From positions 22,467,050 to 22,531,049 of the forward strand of contig NC_053119.1 in NCBI RefSeq assembly GCF_010015445.1: a DNA stretch of 64,000 bases. The letters are read 5' to 3'. Below, piece by piece: positions 28,651 through 40,118 of the stretch. The notes under the pieces are model-generated. The model was not told where the DNA came from, did not search any database, and saw only the letters and a program-made list of their open reading frames with translations. Source of the stretch: Perca fluviatilis (Eukaryota > Chordata > Actinopteri > Perciformes > Percidae). How positions within the stretch are numbered: the first letter of the stretch is position 1; each line of letters starts with the position of its first letter. The translations under genes were made by a program, and so were the position numbers.

Positions 28651-31621
28651 GAGGTGCAATGATGTGATCCACACATATACATACATTCCTCACCTGATGA
28701 ATGGCTACGATTATATTTTTGAATAATTGTTCAGTCCTTGTGTGATCACCGTTTCTAATCAAATGCAGACAAACAAAGGTCAGAGGGAATTAGCCCCCCT
28801 GCCGCCTAAAAATAAGCTGCTTTAATCAGGTTGCAGATGGCCCGATAAGCAGCAGGGTGGCATTACGATCGTGTGGCGTAGCTGAGGCGTGTCAGAGATA
28901 GCATCTGCACTTCGTCTCTAAAGGTGCCACTGTGTCTTTCATGTCAGGTGAGTGTGCTGACATTCTGTCACATCCAGACTTCAGATGTGGTGGGGTGGAG
29001 GGGGCTAAACATCAAAGTCTGGGTTTATGCTGGCAGGGGGCTAACACAGACGGACACAGCACGTTCCTGTAAAAAGACGTGGACACCCTCATGCACACGC
29101 TCGCATGCACTAGCCATGACCGGTGACAGGCATTAAGTTTGAGTGTGAGATAGCGCTGATGTCTGCCAGCGAAGCCTACATTTCAGTCTCTTTATCTCCT
29201 GAGCCTTCTGCTGATAATTACAGCCGGCCCTTCTCTCGCACCCGGTCACACCAAAGCTGCCAGTCTGCGCAGCTCGAGCCAGAGGAATTATTACCTGGGC
29301 CATCGCAAAGCGGAGTACGCCAAGGTCAAGCCCTGTGTTCAATTTCACTTTTGATTCCAGTCCACCTTTCTTTCTCCTCTACCATTTATCCACTCCTCCC
29401 TCCCGGTCCACCCACACTGTTGCTGTTGAATTTCACTCCAGGGCTAACCTCTATTTCCAGGACAACCAGCACCTTGACACTCATTCATTTCCAATCCTGC
29501 AGAGTGGTCGGCTGAATTGAAATTGACGATTCAATTTTTGGAATGAAACTCAAGAGTCCTTTTGGAATTGACTCTCCCCTCCTGCCCTCCCCTCTCCTCC
29601 TGCTTGGGTGCCCGTTCTGCCACCCCTTCTGCTCCCCACCACTCGCTATCTCTGTCCTGGTCCGCTGAGTACAGCCAATTTCTCCGCTTGTATGGAGACG
29701 TGGGCGAGATGGCTACAGCAGAAGCACAGCTTAAAAACGCCCTGCAGCTCCCACAGACTTCTCTCAGACACCTTTTCTCCATGCCTGCTCTCTCTCATCA
29801 CTAAACTGCCGTCAAACAAGCAAACACTTAAAACCAAAGGGTTTATTTTCAGCATTGCTCCCAGCTGGATGTTGGGTGGCAATTTAAAAATGATGTATGC
29901 AAATGTAATTTCGCTGTGTGTCATCCAACACAGCCAATTAATGAGTGAGCTTCTCCAACCCAACTATAAATTAACAAGGCTAGATATAATAGCTAGATTA
30001 ATGTGTTTTTCTGGCACTTGCCTAATTGCTAGAAGACACCGGTGGGGCTAGTGTGAGCGGCCTCATTTCTACATGTGATAGAGTGAGTTAAGACAGAGAG
30101 GGATAAACGCCTGCATCAACTCTATTTATCATTTATATGAACTTTGTTGTCTCTCCTATTGGTTTTTATTGATGGGAATGTATGAGGAAAGTGATGGGGA
30201 AAGATATTTTGCCCTCAGGGAACTTGTATCTACTTCAGCAGAAATTACTAGCAACCGTTTTTAGATTGAGTTTGGTCTGAAGGACGGTATTAACTTCAGT
30301 TAGACTTAGGAATTTATTAATGGAAAACAAATCCACAAGTGGTCAGAGGGGCATATGTGCATGGATGGCGTATCTGGTAATGAGAAATGTGAACTCAAGG
30401 CAGAGAAAAAACATAGAAGATGGAGAGAAAATAAGCAGCGTAAGAGGTAAGGGAGACAGAGAGGATGAGTAACAGTCTGTCTCAGCCAGAGGAAGGGAAA
30501 AAAAGAGTGATATTGAGAAAGACAGAAAACAAGCTCCAGGATCCAAAACAGCACATCATCAACAAGGAGGCTTTTTTCTTTGCCCCTCTCAACCGATTGT
30601 TCTCTTCACCGAGGGTGAGAACGCTAATCCGCTGTGAAAAGAGGAGTTGTGAGGATTTAGTCTAAGTATCCTTATTAGTGGGAATTCACTGATATGGGGA
30701 GTGGGAGGGAGTGGGTAACGGGTGAGGGGAGAAGGTAGAGGGCAGAATGAACAAGGAGGAAGAGGAGAGCAGCAGGAGGGGCGTAGTGTATCCTAAATGC
30801 ACTGTAGGTGCCAAATGAATCTTTAATACAGGGCTTAATGGTGAGGGAGGGAAGAAGGGAGGAGTGGAGAATATATAGCGAGTGAGGGAAAGGAAGAGGA
30901 ATCTCTGAGGAGGTTACAGAGCCCTGCGTATCACAAGACTCCCGATAAGTGCCAGCCTCCGAGGATCAAAACTAATTCTCCACAGCTCCAATGCCACCAT
31001 AGAGTCCCTTTCAGATGCAGAAAATGGTGGCAAAGGACGGACTTGCCTTTGTCTTCAAAAACAAACAGAGACGGGCCTTATGTTCTGATAAAAACGGATA
31101 AAGGATATTTCCAGGTGATTAATTTCTTAATTGCTTTTGTCAAACACATACCCTGCTGGAAGCTTGGCCATGGTACATTGTTTTAATTACACGCACAAGA
31201 GCCTAATTAGTTGTATCTGTTGAACCAGAGGCTAACGTGCACCCAATTAGACCAGAATCAAAAGGATGGTACAGTCAGACGGGGGAAATATGCGTTTCTT
31301 TGTTCTTGCACAGTATTCATCAAATAACAGAGGAAAGTACAGACAATGCTCAACTTCCCAAGTTGCTGATGTCATGATCACCCCTGCTATCTTTAAACTA
31401 ATTAAATACATTCTCCCGTGAGTGCTTGAACGGTGGCTGCCTCTCTTGTCGGTGGCTCCATCTTTGTCTCGCTCACTGATGATAATCGCTAAAGTGGAAA
31501 AATCCTTTGTTCCATGATAAAGGCTAAAACAACCCAGCTCATTATTGTGGCATTTGTGCAACAGTTTGTGGATTTACACCGGCAAAGTAGTCTTTAGAGA
31601 GTCAGATCCACCGGCTGGTTG
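28651..31621. other. Non-coding stretch; candidate regulatory DNA
   Basis: No exon or repeat is recognised in 3 kb. Features that would fit conserved enhancers are an octamer ATGCAAAT at 29897-29904 among several AATTAA/TAATG homeodomain cores (29870-30010), a MEF2-like CTAAAAATAAG at 28806-28816, and clustered TTAATT/TAATTA motifs at 31115-31215. Such motifs are common by chance. Confidence 0.4.
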
Positions 31622-31629
31622 CCATAGAG

Positions 31630-32028
31630 CAGTGGTTCCCAACCTGGGGTCCGGGCACCCCCAGGGGGGGCAGCAAAGATCACAGGGGGGGGCGCAAGTC
31701 TTTATCTGGTTTGAGGTTGAGGTAAAAAAAAAATATTTGCACGTTAAACAAATTATGATAATACACTAGAATATATAAATGTATACAAAAGTCTGTATGA
31801 AAACTATATATTTTGTTGTATCCTTGTCTTTCCTGCCGCCACGGCATCACTAATTTATGAATGAAACATGGCGGAGAAACGTAAAAGTGCTGATAACTCC
31901 TCTGTATCAAAAAAGAAAGTAAGGCTCTATCTCGAGAGTTACCTCAACTTCGGTTTCGGGGGGGGGGGCTCAGCTTTTCTTAGACATGAGTAGGGGGGGC
32001 ACCAAGGAAAAAAGGTTGGGAACCACTG
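31630..32028 (+). mobile_element. hAT MITE with 8-bp target duplication
   Basis: The element is 399 bp. Terminal inverted repeats are CAGTGGTTCCCAACCTGGGG on the left and CAGTGGTTCCCAACCTTTTT (reverse complement) on the right, the well-known Charlie-like hAT terminus. The flanking target duplication CCATAGAG is perfect (31622-31629 and 32029-32036). G-rich runs lie near both ends. It is an internally deleted, non-autonomous derivative that keeps the first codons of a transposase. Confidence 0.93.
31868..31993 (+). pseudogene. First ~30 codons of a ZBED5-like hAT transposase
   Basis: An ATG opens a short frame reading MAEKRKSADNSSVSKKK and then VRLYLESYLNFGF before entering G-rich terminal sequence and stopping. 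Many Charlie-type hAT transposases, and the ZBED5-like genes derived from them, begin with a lysine-rich leader followed by a YLxFGF motif. This looks like the natural N-terminus joined by internal deletion to the right end of the element. It has no domain able to act. The family call is by motif only. Confidence 0.65.
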
Positions 32029-32036
32029 CCATAGAG

Positions 32037-35000
32037 AACAATAATAAAAAGAAGACCCTGTCTAAAGTGCAGAAATGATAGCACAATACGGTTTTTCCTG
32101 TAAAGAAGGGATGATGCTCAGTGATATTTAAATGGAGGAGTATAGTGGGTGCTGATGTTGCACTATGGTAACGAATTGTTAAACAGGCCCTCAGGGGAGA
32201 TGAGATATAGCAAAGCAAGGAACATCTGACATAGGAGCTTAGAGCTAGAATTATTCGAGAACATCTACAAATGAGTTCCTAATGACATGATGGACAACAC
32301 AGGTAAAACAGAAACGGCAGATCAACCACTTTGGAAACACAACCACATCAAAGGCTTCTCCACATTTCCCATAAGAACATCTCCTTCCCTCCTTGGTGAG
32401 GCACAACAATCCTGGAGACTACCACATCTATCGCAGGTTTTCGCAAAAACTTTAATGCTTGGCATGGAAAGCTTTTTACCCGCATTTCAGAGAGCATAAC
32501 TGTCTCCTGGGGCAGCACTACAGTAGAGTTGGAGGGAGGCAGCTTTTCAGAGCATGTAGCGTTTCATCTCTGCATGTTCCCCTGTTAGATGTTAACAACC
32601 GTTAAAGTCTACTACAATCCCTCCCATCAGTCAATGGTAAGCACCTAGAGTACATCGCAGAGTCCTGTAGTGTTTTTCTCCAGCCACCACTACAGCCTGA
32701 AAGCACACCTAGCTAGTGAGGTCTCCCCCGGTTCTACATGTAGAGACGGCTTTTCTGAACTCTTCAGCCTTGTTTGTTTAGGCAAGGTGAAGTATGCACC
32801 GTTATCAAGAGGTACACATAAATAAGTATCTGTACAAATGCACCTGTGGGAGTGCAGAGAAGGTTATGCTAATAATAAGTGGCATCTGGTGGAGCTGGTC
32901 CATTTTCTTGAGTGGTTGTATTCTACCTCTGCAGGAGAAGCGCCGGGCTTCTGGCCTGACAATCCACATCCCAAATAGTCCCTGACAAGTCACATCTGAG
33001 CGGTGGGAGAAAGCGTAGGGAGGGATGACACTGATGTGGTGGTGGTGGGGTGTGTAACCGATTGTTGCCATGGCAATGGTAGACCAAGGAATAGGAGGTG
33101 AGATCGCATGGCGTGAAGCTCTTGATAGCTGCGTGAGGCCACACGTGGGAGATATTCCCAAGGTTTATAATCACTGTCAGCCAACAGCTCAAGTGGTCCA
33201 TGCACACGTGCGAGTTAGTGTGTATGTGTCAGTGTGTGCAAGTGTGTTCCAATCTCCCTGGGAAACTCATCTGGCCTAAGCTTCCAACTGGCAGCGAAAT
33301 CCTAAAATCCTACCTACCAGCTTTCTCATGAGTGACAATCTTCTCTCACCGGCCCCTTGTGGGTTCTTAGTTTTTATAGGAAGAAGAAAAAAACATTTGT
33401 AAGAAAGAAGGATGTGTGACTCTAACAAGAGATCATCTCAGTTGAAAGAATAAAAAGGAGGTTGCTATGCTACAGCACAAGAACCCAAAACATCAGCCAT
33501 GTTTTCTTATTTGCCGATCGATAACTAGTACGCATGCCAGTTATGCAACCCTGCATCTTGGACCAAATCAATGCCAGCCTGCTTTAAGAAAAAAACTCAT
33601 CAACATTTCGCTGCAGTATGCCCATTGAGTCGTTTCAATCATCAACTTACACTCTGAATTTTCATTAGGAGGCACTTAATAGAGACAGGCACGTTTAGAG
33701 TCTCTCTCTGGGTGGGTGGGTTGTGTCGATTAGACAGAGTTAATCTCTATCACAATAAATAACATTGATTACAAACGCTGAATGCTAGGAGAAGGGTGTA
33801 AAAGTTAAAGTGCAAAGGAGGACGACAGGGAGTTGACATATGACAAGAGCAGTGGAAATAAATAAAGGGAGATCAGCAGGTAAAATGTAAGAGAGGGCGT
33901 GAGAGTATAGAGATTGAGATTATGTGTTTGTGTGAATGTGCAGCAGGAAACTAGACAGGGTAACCACAGTCATCCCTTTAGGAGGATCAGATTCTCAGCG
34001 AGTCACAGTGTCAGACCGCTAACAGACACACTTCTCTGGTGGGACACATGCACTCCAAGTCTTTAACATAAAAGGGGGAAACAGGCGCTGGCTCGAGTTT
34101 CCTTGGCCGAGGCAAACGTTAACAAAACAAATCAAACCAAACCTGTAATGACATCGCCGACGCTGAAAATAATCTGTGCTGCACACTACGGGTGAAGAAG
34201 CGTTTTCTGTGCAAACACAGTTCACCAGAGGGTCACAGTGGCAGAGACCAATTGTTTTCAGCTAAATCCAATCCTGTGCTGCTACAATACGTTCTTGACA
34301 GCAGGGAAAGTACCAGAATTCTGCCCTTCCTCTGCAAATGAATAAGATGTTTAGTTGTACTTCTCTGTCCATAAAGAGAGAGAAAAAAAAAATCACCAAT
34401 GTTAGTACACTCCTCTCTCATCAACTTTATCTATCTTATCACAAAATTACTCTTCTATTTTATTTGGTTTTTAGTGGACAGTTGTTCTGTACAAGTGGGG
34501 AGAAAAAGGCTATGTTCTCAAGGGCAATGACCTTGCACAGCTTAATAGATCTTTTCAATGTTTGCTGCCTTGGTATGCTGCCTGGATTCGTTTATAATGC
34601 AGCATGCTCAACATCACAAATCGGGGATTGCGTGGCTGTTGTCAGGGATTACCGGTCTGGTCTTTGAGTTTTTCATTAAATTGCTGTATCGGAAAACAAA
34701 CAATAAAAAAAAACTCCCCCATCAGCCTCCTGGCAGAAAAGACCATCTCACACATACATTTGCAGGACACACATTTATTCATAAACGTTTCTTTTTTAAT
34801 TCTATCTAAAATGCTGCGCACCCTCATTTCTGAAATAAATGATCTGACAGACTGCAGTGACAGAGACACATGAGCTTTTGTATTTTCTAGATGAGAGTAA
34901 CATTGATACAGTGGAGGAAAGCATAAATCAAGAAAAAGCTTACAACCACAGGGTGGACATCACATACATTTTTGAAAAGCTGTAATATGTTTAATATCTA

Positions 35001-38000
35001 AGCTCTTTATCCTATATAGGGCTGGAGCGTGATTTCGTTTGACACCGTAGAGAGTGGAATCCTCTTACTTTCGTCTTTATGAGGTCAGCATTGGAAATGG
35101 ACAGAGTTCAGACAGATGGGGCCCGAGGGAATGAGGCAGGGTAAAGAGATAAAAAACGGGGGATGAGCATCAGAGCAAGCAGGGAGGATGAAGCCAAGAC
35201 AGGAATGGGTGGCGAGACAGAAATATGTAAAATTAAGGGGGAAGGATGAGTGACTGGTACGGAGACAATCGGAGAAAGGCTAAGGGAGATTAAAAGAGTC
35301 ACGCTTCAACCACCGTGCTTGCCGGATTGTCGAACAGTGTCTGAAAACCCCTCCTCTGAAACCTTTCTGATGTTGAAATTGGGAGATGTATGTCAGACTA
35401 TTTTTGAAGCTTTCCAAAAACAGAATATACGACATTCACGCCCACTTTGGCCGCGATTGGCCAGTTGAGTGGAGGTGAGAAGTTAAGGCAGGATTTGAAC
35501 TTCTCTCTTAAGATCTCTTTTTTCATTCTTCACACAACTACTTCTGTCACTTTTCACATGTACAAATTAATGCAACATTCCTCCAAGGACAGATTGTCCG
35601 AAAGTGTGAGCAGTTTGAAAGATTATCGCACATTACCCCTTTCTGTGATGGCAGCTTTTTCTCGTCGCCTTTGAATGTCGACTGTTCAGAGCAGCTATAG
35701 TCACTTTTGCCTTCAGACGTGGTTGGACAACATGTCATGCAAACTAGTGAGTTTTGAGTATAACCTGCTGCAGTTGTTATAACGATGGAAGATGCCGTTT
35801 AAGACATCATTGCTAATAGTAAGAATGAGATTGAGAAAGCAGGTTTTTAGGATTATTGAGGAGCAATTAAACCCCTCATGTTACCTTAAGCACGCCCCCT
35901 TAACAAATCCAAAAAATGCAATCAAACCCAGACTAAGGAGTGGAATTTGCCCCAAACACTATAACTCTAATCAACACTGTTAACTATTAATTTACTAATA
36001 CTAGAGGTAGTATTTCTGCTACTCTCAATCTCTCACTCTCTCATACTGTCTGATGACAGTCGATTTCTGTATTTATATGTCGAGTGACGGGTAAAGGTGA
36101 CATTGTCTTGTAGTATGAGGGTGTGGTGGTTCGGGAGCGAGGGAAAGACTGAGATGGCAATGTAACAATGTTCTGGTCTACAAGGTCCTAATGTTGTTGA
36201 TTTCCTCTTTGCATTAGGTGATTAAGAGACAGATTTCCCATCAGTCAAAGAAGAATGGGAGTCCAATTTAGTTTCACCTGCTAGTAAAGACATCTCCTCC
36301 TCAAGTGTTGATGGACTGCACTCCCTCCTCTTTTCCCATCTGGCCCGTTAACTCTGCTGCCCCCTGAGCATTGATGTGACCACTTTTTCCTGTGCAGGCC
36401 ATGGGGTCCTCTGTAAAAATGACTAGTCGCCAAGTGCTGTCTGAAGTGAAACTTTTTCCACTTCGCCGCTCAGATCTGCAGGAAGCAGTCCGCTCCAGAA
36501 GCTGCCACCATTTTCACCCCCCCCCGCCTGCATCTTTTAGAGATGAAGCAGGCATGCAGAAGCGCTCCTGCTAGTCTCCATCCTCGGGGCAAGAACACAG
36601 CCCTGACAACTATCTCCTCCCTGCGACAAGCAATCCTTTTCCGCAGGGCTGCCCAAAGAAAAGTGTTGATGCTAACAAAATGCATGACAGCCACTCAGTA
36701 ATGTTAACAGTCAGCGCACACAGAAGAGCAGCATTCCTCTGTTTGAGTTTAGTTTTATTTTCAATCACCCCTTCTAACATCTGAACTCTGCAGTCTCGAG
36801 GGAGGGGCAGCGGGGGAGGACAGTTGACAGTGAGCTAGACAGCTCCTCTCCACCAGGGGTTTCAACTCTTTGTCCTGCAGAGAGGCATGGGTGTGCAGGA
36901 TGGGATAGGGTAGTGGGGGTGTGAGCTGGGTCAGGGGGAATGATTGTTTAGCATAAGGGGGAATGGAGGGGACCGGAGAGAAGCGGCCATCAATATCCTG
37001 TCATGGCTGCCTGGGAGAGCTACTGCAACAAAAATGCTGAGATAACATAAGACAGACAAGTTTACTTCCTTGCATTTTAATTCATGCTGGAAAACAACAG
37101 GCGGAAAAGTTTACTTGACTTCCACTTAGGGACAAGAGTGAAAAGCTGTGGAATAATCCATGTCAGTGGACCTTTGTGGATAGAATAATCAGAGAGTAGA
37201 TAGCTTACTGTATGTTTTGTTTTTTGGGAGCTCCACAGGGCTTAGTACAAGGCCTCCTCATGTTATTTAAAGACCAAGAGTAAAAGAAGGCAAAATGGTC
37301 CTCAGAGGAGCAAAAGCCTCACAAATAAGACTGAAGTAGAATTAATAACCCCGCATTGGTATAAACAGCTCAAGGAGGAGTAAATTGTTAAAAGTATGCA
37401 GGGTTTTACAGCTGAGGGGATTCTCACCCTGATTTCTCTTTTAAACTAATCACTCAAGACAGAGGATGCTTAAAGAAGCCTCACGTTTATTCTGCAGAGG
37501 TCTACCTTCCGTTCATTTAATGTGGTGCATGGAGGCTCCAGCTGACCTGCTAGTGCAGATAGCATAGAGGAAATTCTCTTATAGGGCAAATAAATTGTCC
37601 AGCGAAACTAACTGCACCGTCATTGCTGTGAAAAGGGCAATGACAGCTTCCATAGACGATTCCACTTCATCACTTTTAATGCATGTTAAGAGGATGGGTC
37701 TCACAAATTAAAATCCATATCAATTACTTCTTGTCTCTTGCGACTCGTAAAGGGAGTGGCGTTTTAAGGTAAATTACCAGTCATTAGCTCTACATCATCA
37801 AAAATGCATTAAGAGTTGTTCTAGGGCAACTAAAGACAGTTTTGGCAAAAGAGATATAAATTATATATGCTGTAGTTTCAAAATCAAAACTGAGGAAGAA
37901 CGCCAGGCACAGACGCAAACCCAACCATTTCTTTCCAAAGAAACTCTTATTACCTTGCAGGTGTCAACTCTTGATTCACCACATACTCACATGCTTTGAA

Positions 38001-38598
38001 AATCCCCTCTGGCACCGTTATTTAAAATAAAAACTATCAAACATTCTCAGAGAACCCTCTTTTATGTGCACTTTTTCAGTCTTTCCAATCCCTCTAACCA
38101 AATATTGCATCGACTTGTGTCTTGCTTTGCTGGAGAGCTTCCACACAGAGTCAATAAAACAGTGTGTGCATCTTTCGTATCACATCTAAGATAGCATTTG
38201 AGTGGGCTGCAGGGCCTCCCTCATCCACAACATATACTACTGTTGTTGTTTTTCCTCCATGCTGGCAGTGACAGAGTGGAGCATTCCAAGTTTGCATCAA
38301 GCAAGTCAGAGCTTTTTAAGAATGTTGATTGCAACGCAGTGCCTTCTGCTTATGAAATCCTCAGAGACTAAGGCCTCTAACTAAAACATCACAGTAAAAA
38401 TGCACATGTCAATAGTTTTTGATAAGCTCAAACAGATGGTAGGCCAGCTAGCAACTTATCACACTTCAAAAGGCTGGTTTCATTTTATTTTTCTTGGACT
38501 CCGTTTATTGTTTGGCTCCGTTTACGACTTTAAAATTAAATCAAACTTGTATTTCAACAGTGCTCCTGCTTCCTCCTAATTAATCTTTGTCGTCAGTA
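32037..38598. other. Long non-coding stretch, no recognised element
   Basis: 6.5 kb with few repeats. Open frames on both strands lack start context, splice signals or known motifs. Purine-rich patches (33780-33900, 35150-35290) and G-rich patches (36800-36990) occur. The low repeat content would be consistent with a regulatory intron. Confidence 0.45.
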
Positions 38599-39470
38599 AT
38601 GGATCTCATCCTTTACTTAAGTAAAAGTACCACTCCGTAAAAATACTCAATTACAAGTTCTGCATTTAAAATCCTACAGTAAAATTATCAACAAAGCAAA
38701 TACTCACATTTTAGAAGCTGGACCAGCAAATGTTTGGCATCTCTGCTTGAACAATTACCAAACCGATTGATTATAAAAATATTTGCAGATTTATTTTCTG
38801 TTGACAGACTAATCAATTAATCAACTAATGGTTGCAGCTCTAACTGATACGTAATCTTATAGTATATTACATTTCTAGATTTTTTTTTTTTTTTAAATCA
38901 ATTATTTTTTATTCCAACACATTAAAGACAATACAACAGGTTTACATTTCTAGAATATTGTAGCATCAGTGCATAAGTAGCATTTTATTGTTGTAGCTGG
39001 TTGAGGTGGAGCGATTTTTAAGTACTTTATATACAGTTTGTTTATTCCAGTTGTTCCCAACCTCAGGGTCAAGCCCATCCAAAGGGTCACAAGATAAATA
39101 CATATTGTGGGTCTTGAGATAATTAATGGCAAACATATTTATAGTAAGTTCTTTGGACTATACCCAAATCTTTGTTTTTTTATGAAATATTGGATATTTG
39201 ATTTACCTCAATGGGTCTTGAACGGTTATTTAAATAAAACTATGCAAGACGAGTAGTGGGGAAATCTCTCTTTGGAGGAACGGTTAACAACCAATATACA
39301 CTACTTCTGTTGTAAGTTTATCAATTATTTAACAGTAACTTGTAGCTATAGCTGTAAAGTAAATGTAGTTAAGTAGTAATGGAGAAGAAGAATAAAGAAG
39401 TATAAAATACCCAAGTGCCTAAAATTTTTCATGTACAGTCTGAGTAAATGTTACTTTCAAACACTGCTCC
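38599..39470. repeat. Nested relics: CAGTGGTGGAA-type repeat carrying GGGCTGCAAC copy
   Basis: 38600-38700 ('tttacttaagtaaaagtacc') and 39330-39465 ('aagtatttaaa'-type and 'gagtaaatgttacttt') look like the two sides of a growing-AAGTA repeat. Between them 38705-38843 is the 3' end of the GGGCTGCAAC family, ending 'ggttgcagctct'. At 39054 'ttgttcccaacctcagggtc' belongs to a third family. Boundaries are approximate. Confidence 0.4.
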
Positions 39471-39487
39471 CCATATACGTTTATTAA

Positions 39488-39958
39488 TTAAAGTAACACG
39501 CCGACTTATTGGGAATTTAGCTTATTCACCGTAACCCCCAGAGTAAGACAAGTCGATACATACCCTTCTCATCTCCGTGCGTGCTGTAACGCTGTCTGAC
39601 GGCTCCAGCATTAGCATCTTCTATCCGTAAACAAGACAGGCTTGCTGCGAGCATATCACTCCGCCCAAGTACTATATTCTTCCACCTGAGAATATAGTTC
39701 CCGGTTTGTTTACGGTTAGAAGATGGCTGTGTCTCATGTTACGTTGTTTTTTGTACACGCTGGGACTCTACAAATCACAACATGTAAATAAGAACATGTT
39801 GGCGTTATTTTGTCACTTCTGTGATGGGCTGATGCCGCTGGAGCCGTCAGACGGCTTTACAGCACGCACGGAGATGAGAAGGGTATGTATCGACTTGTCT
39901 AACTCTGGGGGTTACGGTGAATAAGCTAAATTCCCAATAAGTCGGCGTGTTCCTTTAA
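39488..39958. mobile_element. Foldback MITE with ~122-bp inverted arms and nested hairpins
   Basis: Outer arms 39488-39609 and 39837-39958 are inverted copies differing at about four positions, sharing for example CACGCCGACTTATTGGG and CGATACATACCCTTCTCATC. TTAA is present at both extremities (39488-39491 and 39955-39958), which could be a piggyBac-type target duplication or part of the arm. Within the loop a second inverted pair (39617-39634 and 39706-39723, CCGTAAACAA/TTGTTTACGG) encloses a third perfect 10-bp pair, ACTATATTCT (39671-39680 and 39689-39698). No transposase is present. Confidence 0.85.
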
Positions 39959-40076
39959 ATCTGGATCACCTAGAATGACCAGTAGACCTTATGACCAAAA
40001 GCTGAGCTTCTAATAACCACAACTGTAGAAGCAAAGATGACGACCACAAATTACCAGTCGTGAGAGCAAGATTAGC

Positions 40077-40117
<41 letters not shown>

Positions 40118-40118
40118 G
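40077..40118. repeat. (AAT)n microsatellite inside a short inverted repeat
   Basis: About 13 AAT units. The tract is flanked by a perfect 12-bp inverted repeat ATTAGCTATAAT (40071-40082 and 40131-40142). Confidence 0.92.

Noticed and set aside
39706..39924. 72-codon frame in the foldback MITE
   Set aside because: It lies mostly in the inverted arm and has no known protein similarity. Its opposite arm is equally open-free.
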